Part shown: positions 51,857 through 64,000 of the stretch, piece after piece | How positions within the stretch are numbered: the stretch's first letter is position 1 | Layout: every line of letters starts with the position of its first letter | From: Protonemura montana | Lineage: Eukaryota > Arthropoda > Insecta > Plecoptera > Nemouridae | Length of the DNA: 64,000 nucleotides | Direction of reading: 5' to 3' | Assembly (NCBI GenBank): GCA_947568835.1 | Contig: OX387606.1 | Span: forward strand, 9,982,001 to 10,046,000 | Made by a program: the position numbers and the translations under genes | Notes under the pieces: model-generated | What the model was told of the DNA's origin: nothing | The model's input: the letters and a program-made list of their open reading frames with translations, nothing else | The model's database searches: none

Positions 51857-54800
51857 CTAGCAGTGACGACGGTCTTGGTCTCTCTGTCGGGGCGCTGCCT
51901 TGATGATGCTGTCGACCCGGAGGATCATTTCAGCGGCTTCAGCAGCCGAGAGCAGCACTTGGCGCTTGACGACAAACGACTCTGTGATGCCGAGCTCCTT
52001 CATGCATCCCAGCGTGCCTTCCTCCATGTCTGTAAAAAAGGAAATGTCATTGCAAGGCAATTGGCTTCATAAATATGGATTTAACTACTTCTAGCTTCGA
52101 CAGGAACATTGGCCATTGCACTGTTTCTCCCAGTGAACGGATAGGAGAGAAGTGAGGTCCAACACCACACGATCGGCAGAGTGCTGTTACATACCAAGTC
52201 CCTTGGTCTGCTGTCCCTGGCTGTGTGCTGCACGCAGCTCGCTGATGAGCTGAGCCGAGTCGTAGCCGGCGTTGTCGGCGATGGTTGTTGGCAGCATGTG
52301 CAGTGCCTTGGCAAACGCCTCCATCGCCACAGACTCCTTGCCCGGTGTCTTGGCAGCCTCCGTCTGCACGGCGCAAGCCATCAGCATCTCGCTGCAACCT
52401 GCAAAAGATAATGCACCTCAGTCAGTCCAAGTTGCATAACTAGCACACTGCAAGATTATAGCAATTGTGTGGATTGGAATCTTAACATTTTGCAGGATTT
52501 CCCTATTTCATATATATATTTTTTTTAGTTATTTACTTATCCATGCTGCAGCAAAATATTTCTGTAGTCGGCAAAGTCCTACATTTATTTTAATAACGGC
52601 TGAGTGTAGGTACAAATGTCCGTGAGCTTGTTGTTAACTGGCACTGAAAACTTAAAACTAACTGTAACACTGTAAGCTGTGAACTTCTTATAAAAATGCA
52701 CTAGCAATTTGGAATGGACTCCTGTAGACCCCTTCTATAGAATGACAAGGGACTAAAAGATGTTACCCAGTTAAAAGGACTCGTTCAAACAATTTTGAGT
52801 ACCTTAATCTATTCCTGAATATTTGGTACTAGATTGAGAGCAGGAAAAATTGTGAAATTGCCAACCAACCAACTTGATTTAAATTTAAATTCTTCAAACC
52901 CCAGTAAAAAAAAAACTAGAAAAACTTGCCTCCTCCGTAGACAATGCGAGACTCGCGCACAGTCGCGGCAAGAACGCAGAGTGCGTCATGGAGCGAACGC
53001 TCAGCTTCGTCGATAATCTGCTGAGTTGCACCACGAATAACGATCGTGCATGCCTCGCCGAGGGGTACGCCTCCGAAACGCAGCAGTGTATCTTCGCCAA
53101 TCATCACCTGTTGGGTGGAATCAGACTTCAGTTAGCCCAAGAAATGTATGCTGCTAAGTGTAAGATAACACTCTCTCAAACCATATTTCTGTACTAGGTC
53201 TCACACACCAAAAGAAAGTTACACGAAACAAATTTGTTTTTAAAAAGATAATAAAGCTGCTGTAACTTTGCATTAAACCTAGAATCCTTTATCGGAGATA
53301 TCCTCTCGTCCGAACTGCGTTAGAATTCAGAAGGAAGTTTACCAACAAATTGTGTTATATTTTTCAGGAAACTTGATACACCAATGTGCAGTTTTGTTGA
53401 AGGTCAGGGTGCGGCAAGGAAAAATCATATCTGCCCATATTTGTAATTTATTGTGTTTTCACTGACCTGCTCAATAACTGCGCAACGACCCAGCTTAACC
53501 ATTTCAGGGTTGTCGAATGTTGAGACAATCTCCCCTCCAGTCACCAAAGCCAGTCGCTCGATGCCATCAAAGTCAGCATGCTCGATGGCCATCACCCCAG
53601 CGTCGGCAAACAACTGCTCAGGGTAGTTGTATATCAGCTGCCTGGTCAGGACAATAGAATGCTTTGATAAGTGGAGAATACATAGCCAATCATGTAGTAC
53701 CTAGATATATTTCTACATATATATATATATATACACATATTTATCTTACATCCATCAATGCTGGTTTTAGCTACGATTCAAAATACCACAAAACCACAAA
53801 AAACCTGCAGAAACATACCTCATAAGTCATAAGTATTACACATTTTTGATAAATTTAAGGTTCAAGTCACCTATTCTACAATTAAAGACGAGAAATATAA
53901 AGTATAAAGTTATGCACCTGTTTATGAACACAGTAGCCTTGTGCTTGAGGATCTTATTGACTTTGTCCTTCATCTTTTCCTTCTCGGCAACTTCAAGCTC
54001 AGCAATTTTAGCCATCGAGTCCACCCTCACTCGCGAGCCGAACACCTTGATCTTATCCGTGTCCATAGGAGTGTTGGCGATCAGGATAGTGGCATTTTCC
54101 ACTCTCTTAGGTTGATGGACTCCCACCTTCTTGTCTAGCAAGAAGCCTTCGTCGAGGAACGAATCTTCCAAGCAACCACCTTTCTTCTTAATAATCTGAA
54201 TTGCCGACAAGTTTCCTGAGCCCTTCAGTCGCAGTACTGCATCGACGGCGAGCTTGGAAAAGTACTCCTTGTGCTGGGACAGAATTTTTGAGCTAAGAGT
54301 TGTTCTGGCAATGTTGAGTAAGTCGGCTTGGAAACGAGCTTCGTCTTTGCTGTTGTCCATGGCTACGGCGATGAGGGCGTCTCGGGCAATTTGTGTAGCT
54401 TTACGCCAGCCGGCGATAATGATCTGCGGATGAATTTTCTTCTCCACCAGCTTCTCTGCTTCACGAAGAAGCTCAGCGGCTGGAAGGTTAAGTTTTATAA
54501 TAACAATAATGCAGCAGGGGTCGGAATAATTTCGGTGTACTTATGCAAAGAATTTATCTTTTTAATTAAAAACACTAATAAATAGCACTAACCCAAGACA
54601 GTCACTGAGGTAGTTCCATCACCAACTTCATCGTCTTGGACTCTGGACATATCGACCAGGATCTTCGCAGCTGGATTGTCGACACCGATAGACTTTAAGA
54701 TTGTAGCTCCGTCATTGGTGATCTCAACCTGGCCATCATTACGGCCATGAGCAATCAAGATTTTGTCCATTCCTTTTGGGCCCAGCGTACTCTTGACTAA

Positions 54801-55269
54801 ATCTCCGATTGCTACGGCGCCAATGAAACTTGAAAGGCGAGCGGTTTCGGCTTTGTCCTCCTCAGCCTGGTGCTTCAGGATTCGAACGGGGTTTAAAGAC
54901 ACCTGGAACAAAAATGTGACTCATTTTATCCAAATAAAATGTACATTTTGAAAGCCCCACCCAATGCATCAGGGACTTGGCAGAAAATTTCATAATAAGG
55001 TTAGGGTTCTCTTTGTTTTAGTTAATGTACATAACTTTAAAGAGCGTAACTTTCATGCGAAGTTCTAGGTTAAATAATTTTAGATAGGAATTGTGTGATG
55101 CATACAAGAGAAGTACCCCATTTTATGCCTTTATTTGGTTGAAAGCATGATCAGTCAGCCCACGCATGACCATCTGCTGTCTTGTTGGCATAAACTAAAA
55201 CTATGAACAAATACAAGTCCGTAATTCAGTAATTTTAAGAAAATATAACAATCCTCGAATATTTACCAT
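51857..55269 (-). CDS. CCT2: T-complex protein 1 subunit beta (TRiC/CCT)
   Basis: Beta subunit of the cytosolic chaperonin that folds actin, tubulin and other proteins using ATP. Coding exons are 55269-55267, 54902-54593, 54479-53918, 53641-53467, 53107-52930, 52398-52195 and 52029-51857, giving 534 residues (human 535). The join preserves the family sequence throughout: [28 protein letters not shown]-type [15 protein letters not shown] (95-100, ATP site), [22 protein letters not shown] and the terminal KAAPRQR tail. Exon 1 contributes only the ATG, so the protein starts [10 protein letters not shown]; the apparent MFQVSLNP start is intron read-through. The fifth coding exon ends in a GC donor. 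The upstream kinase gene on the same strand ends about 640 bases away. All expected motifs are intact. Confidence 0.96.
52929..52930 (-). other. GC-AG intron donor in CCT2
   Basis: The exon ends GGAGGAG and the intron begins GCAAGT; the acceptor is TTTTGCAG before 52398. Only this junction restores the conserved VYGGGCSEMLM sequence in frame. The nearest GT (four bases on) shifts the frame. GCAAGT is the usual form of the rare GC donor. Confidence 0.85.
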
Positions 55270-55912
55270 CTTTCAGAGAGATTCACAATCGCTTTTCAAT
55301 GTAATTTAGCTGCAAACCACCTTTGTCTCGAGACAAGCGACTTCTGCACCGGGAGTAATTAGTTACAATGATCGACACCGCCATGCCTCATGCGTAGCGC
55401 TGTTGTTTCCGTCAACCTCGAAACTTGTTTCGGAGGTAAATATGAATATTTTTTCATATATGAATACACTTTTAAAGGCAAAATAATAAGATCGAGTAAA
55501 CAAAAGTTGACAAATATTTTAATAAATAGTTTAAGTACCAGTTTGCAAGTATATTTGCGATTCAGTATTTACATAGAGCACACAGGGGACAAATGATGAC
55601 AAAAGAAGGCAATTATCGAGATTGTGTGCAAGAGCGGCAACGACAAATCGTACTGTGTCCTCTCATACCAGAAAAATATGCAAGATTGTAAAATTTAAAT
55701 TGAAGAAACTAGTTGTTGAAACAAGTTAACTAAATAGCTTATCAAATTTTAAGATCACAAAGTAAAAAAACAATGTACACAGATCGACAGATACAGCACG
55801 AGAGTGACTCCTTTGGAGGCAAAAATTTTGTGAATGAAATGTTTAGGTGAAATAAAATAAACGAAGAACAAAGTGGTTACAACAAAATCGCATATTTTAT
55901 AGATTAACGTTC
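55270..55912 (-). promoter_or_regulatory. CCT2 5' flank and kinase-gene 3' flank
   Basis: About 640 bases between the end of the kinase gene and the CCT2 ATG. Near 55518-55523 the reverse strand has ATTAAA, a possible weak poly(A) signal for the kinase gene. The CpG-bearing stretch 55320-55440 is the likely CCT2 promoter and 5' UTR. No clear TATA box was seen. Confidence 0.35.
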
Positions 55913-62227
<6,315 letters not shown>

Positions 62228-62263
62228 GGTTCGGCTTCGTGTCCAAGATAATTATCGCTGAAT

Positions 62264-64000
62264 CTGAAAACAATTCACAAACACAGGGTTGCAGGTTACA
62301 TATTTACAGTAAATACAAAACATTCTTTGTCAAATCTTGCCAGCTAGTAATCTTTCGGGAGGATTTTAAAGCATTTGTGAATAAAATGTTCAGAATTAGA
62401 TTATTTTGACCCGATTTAAATTGTTGCTCATGGCACTCTGACATTTCCATCACCTGCACAGAGAACCATATGTACCATGTTTTCTACTAGCAATATTTCC
62501 CAACTCCAAGCAACTATTCTCTGTCCATTCTAGAGCATCAAAGCGTACCAAAAATGTAAATTATAGCATAGGAGTCGCCTAGCTGGCATTTTTTGACAGC
62601 TGAGCATGATAATCCCATAAAAATAAAATATTTGTTTTCACATTTTGATGGCTTTAAATCCGAGCCCCTCTAATCAGACTTCGAAAGCTGTAACTAGCCT
62701 AAAACACCGTCAATTCCAACCCAAAATTAAATTGAAAAAAAAAGTCTGTTATCTACAGGTTCAGCAGAGCGATGTCCTCATATCCAACATCATCAATCAT
62801 GACAGTTCAGTATTCTCACAACATCTAAAAACAAATAACTAGTGTCCTTAGCAAACTGATGAGCATCTAGCATTTTTCCTTTCGCATCCCAAACCAACAC
62901 ATGTTCCCGCTGAACACTCGGGATGATTAATCTCACGCCACATCGCTTGTAATAACTGGCGCCGACCCGAATTCACGGATACTAATAATAAAGTTTTGTT
63001 GCAAATTGCAAAATGGTATGCATGCATGGAACGCTACCGCTACGCAAGCCACTCTGCTTGCCGATTTCAAGCATCTTACAGTTGAATGATCTGCTAAGAT
63101 GCTGCAGAGTAGCTCACACACTAGCATCGAATGTACAATTTTTTTCCCCCAATTAAATGTAATTCCTTCACAAAGTTTGAAGTCTTTGGATGGTATGGTA
63201 CATACCTTATAAAACCACCATCTAAATTAGATATAACGGCACGAAACCTCAATATCGATCAGAACGATTAACTCGGCCGATATTTAGGAACAACCTCTTG
63301 GCCAACTATACACAGCCCACTTCCGACGCCAACTAGTGACTGCTAGCCGACGCCTGGCGTCGCGACGCCGAGGGCGACGATGAGACGGATTTAGCCTCGA
63401 CCGCCGTAGAGAACAGACGGGAGGTATGCTGATGTCGGTAGGTACCGTCGGTACAGACATGCTTAGCACAGGCCAGATGAAGGCACGTCCGTGATCGACG
63501 GCGAGCTTAGGGTAATCATGCCAAACGCGTACCTTCGAGATTTGTTCGAGATTGCTTCGCGCCGTGTTCCGAATGAACATATTTTTGAGAGGGGGAACGG
63601 GCCTTCATTTTGACTGTTGACCTTCACCCCGTACGAACAATGTCACACCTTGTTTTCGGACGTAGCGATGATTCCGAGTCACTGCCAAGATGAGAGGGAA
63701 GAATAGATTCGTGGCATGGCATGTCCCGTGTATGTTTCTTGGAGATCAAGAATCAAAATATTATACAGCGAGGAAATTTGATTGTGTGGCCTCATTTGAC
63801 ATTCATAATTTGAATACAGGGTCAGTCTGTTTCTGTTCTGTATTGGATTATAATGCATATGAGTATGATAATTTGGTAGAGGGGAAGGGGCGAGCGAGGG
63901 TGGGCGGCTACATAATATATTTTTATGTTATCGTGACTCCAGCTCAACGTACCTATAAAGAAAAGCTAAATTTTCTTACATAAATTCTTGTAATACAGAA
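62264..64000. other. Upstream region of the kinase gene
   Basis: A donor-like AAG|GTATGT on the minus strand at 63206 could end a noncoding first exon spliced to the acceptor before 62263. A GC- and CpG-rich patch at 63,300-63,580 with a 14-base palindrome (GGCGTCGCGACGCC, 63356-63369) is the likely promoter area. The frames here (63284-63580 minus, 63690-63983 plus) show no known domain. Confidence 0.4.

Noticed and set aside
54588-54911. CCT2 start at MFQVSLNP
   Set aside because: MFQ comes from intron sequence; a TTGTTCCAG acceptor directly precedes VSLNPV and a clean ATG|GTAAAT exon lies upstream.
63690-63983. 97-codon plus-strand frame near the right edge
   Set aside because: No recognisable motif and AT-biased composition; probably chance.

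Overview
This looks like nuclear DNA from an arthropod, probably an insect or close relative. The genes have spliceosomal introns, several of them very long, and noncoding DNA dominates. One gene is egghead, a glycosyltransferase characteristic of arthropods and nematodes, and its predicted length (456 residues) is close to the fly protein. I cannot name the species.

Layout: (1) Positions 1 to about 27.5 kb, minus strand: the 5' half of the ash1/ASH1L histone methyltransferase gene. Eight coding exons are resolved, and one intron is about 20.6 kb. The catalytic SET part lies beyond the left edge. (2) About 27.5-27.8 kb: a short head-to-head promoter shared with (3) IMMP1L, 27,800-28,477, plus strand, the mitochondrial inner membrane protease subunit 1, in three exons. 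(4) 29.3-41.8 kb, plus strand: egghead, in two coding exons split by an 11-kb intron. (5) 41.8-51.8 kb: gene-poor DNA with SINEs, tRNA-like sequences, a nested small insertion, a tandem repeat and a CRE-type palindrome. (6) 51,857-55,269, minus strand: CCT2, the chaperonin TCP-1 beta subunit, in seven coding exons. The first coding exon holds only the ATG, and one intron is GC-AG. (7) 55,913-62,227, minus strand: a myosin-light-chain-kinase-like gene with two alternative terminal coding exons. One gives a 330-residue kinase with a basic, calmodulin-binding-type tail. The other gives a 683-residue kinase with a long Ser/Asn-rich tail. (8) 62.3-64 kb: upstream region of that gene with a CpG-rich patch.

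The genes are not a pathway. They cover chromatin regulation, mitochondrial protein processing, glycosphingolipid synthesis, cytosolic folding and actomyosin control. The two most interesting signals are the calmodulin-tail switch in the kinase gene and a SINE family whose head is plainly derived from 5S rRNA. One copy of that SINE carries a 160-bp insertion flanked by a 14-bp duplication and containing a hammerhead-like hairpin. Exon limits were read by eye from splice signals, reading frame and remembered homologues; no database search or transcript was available.
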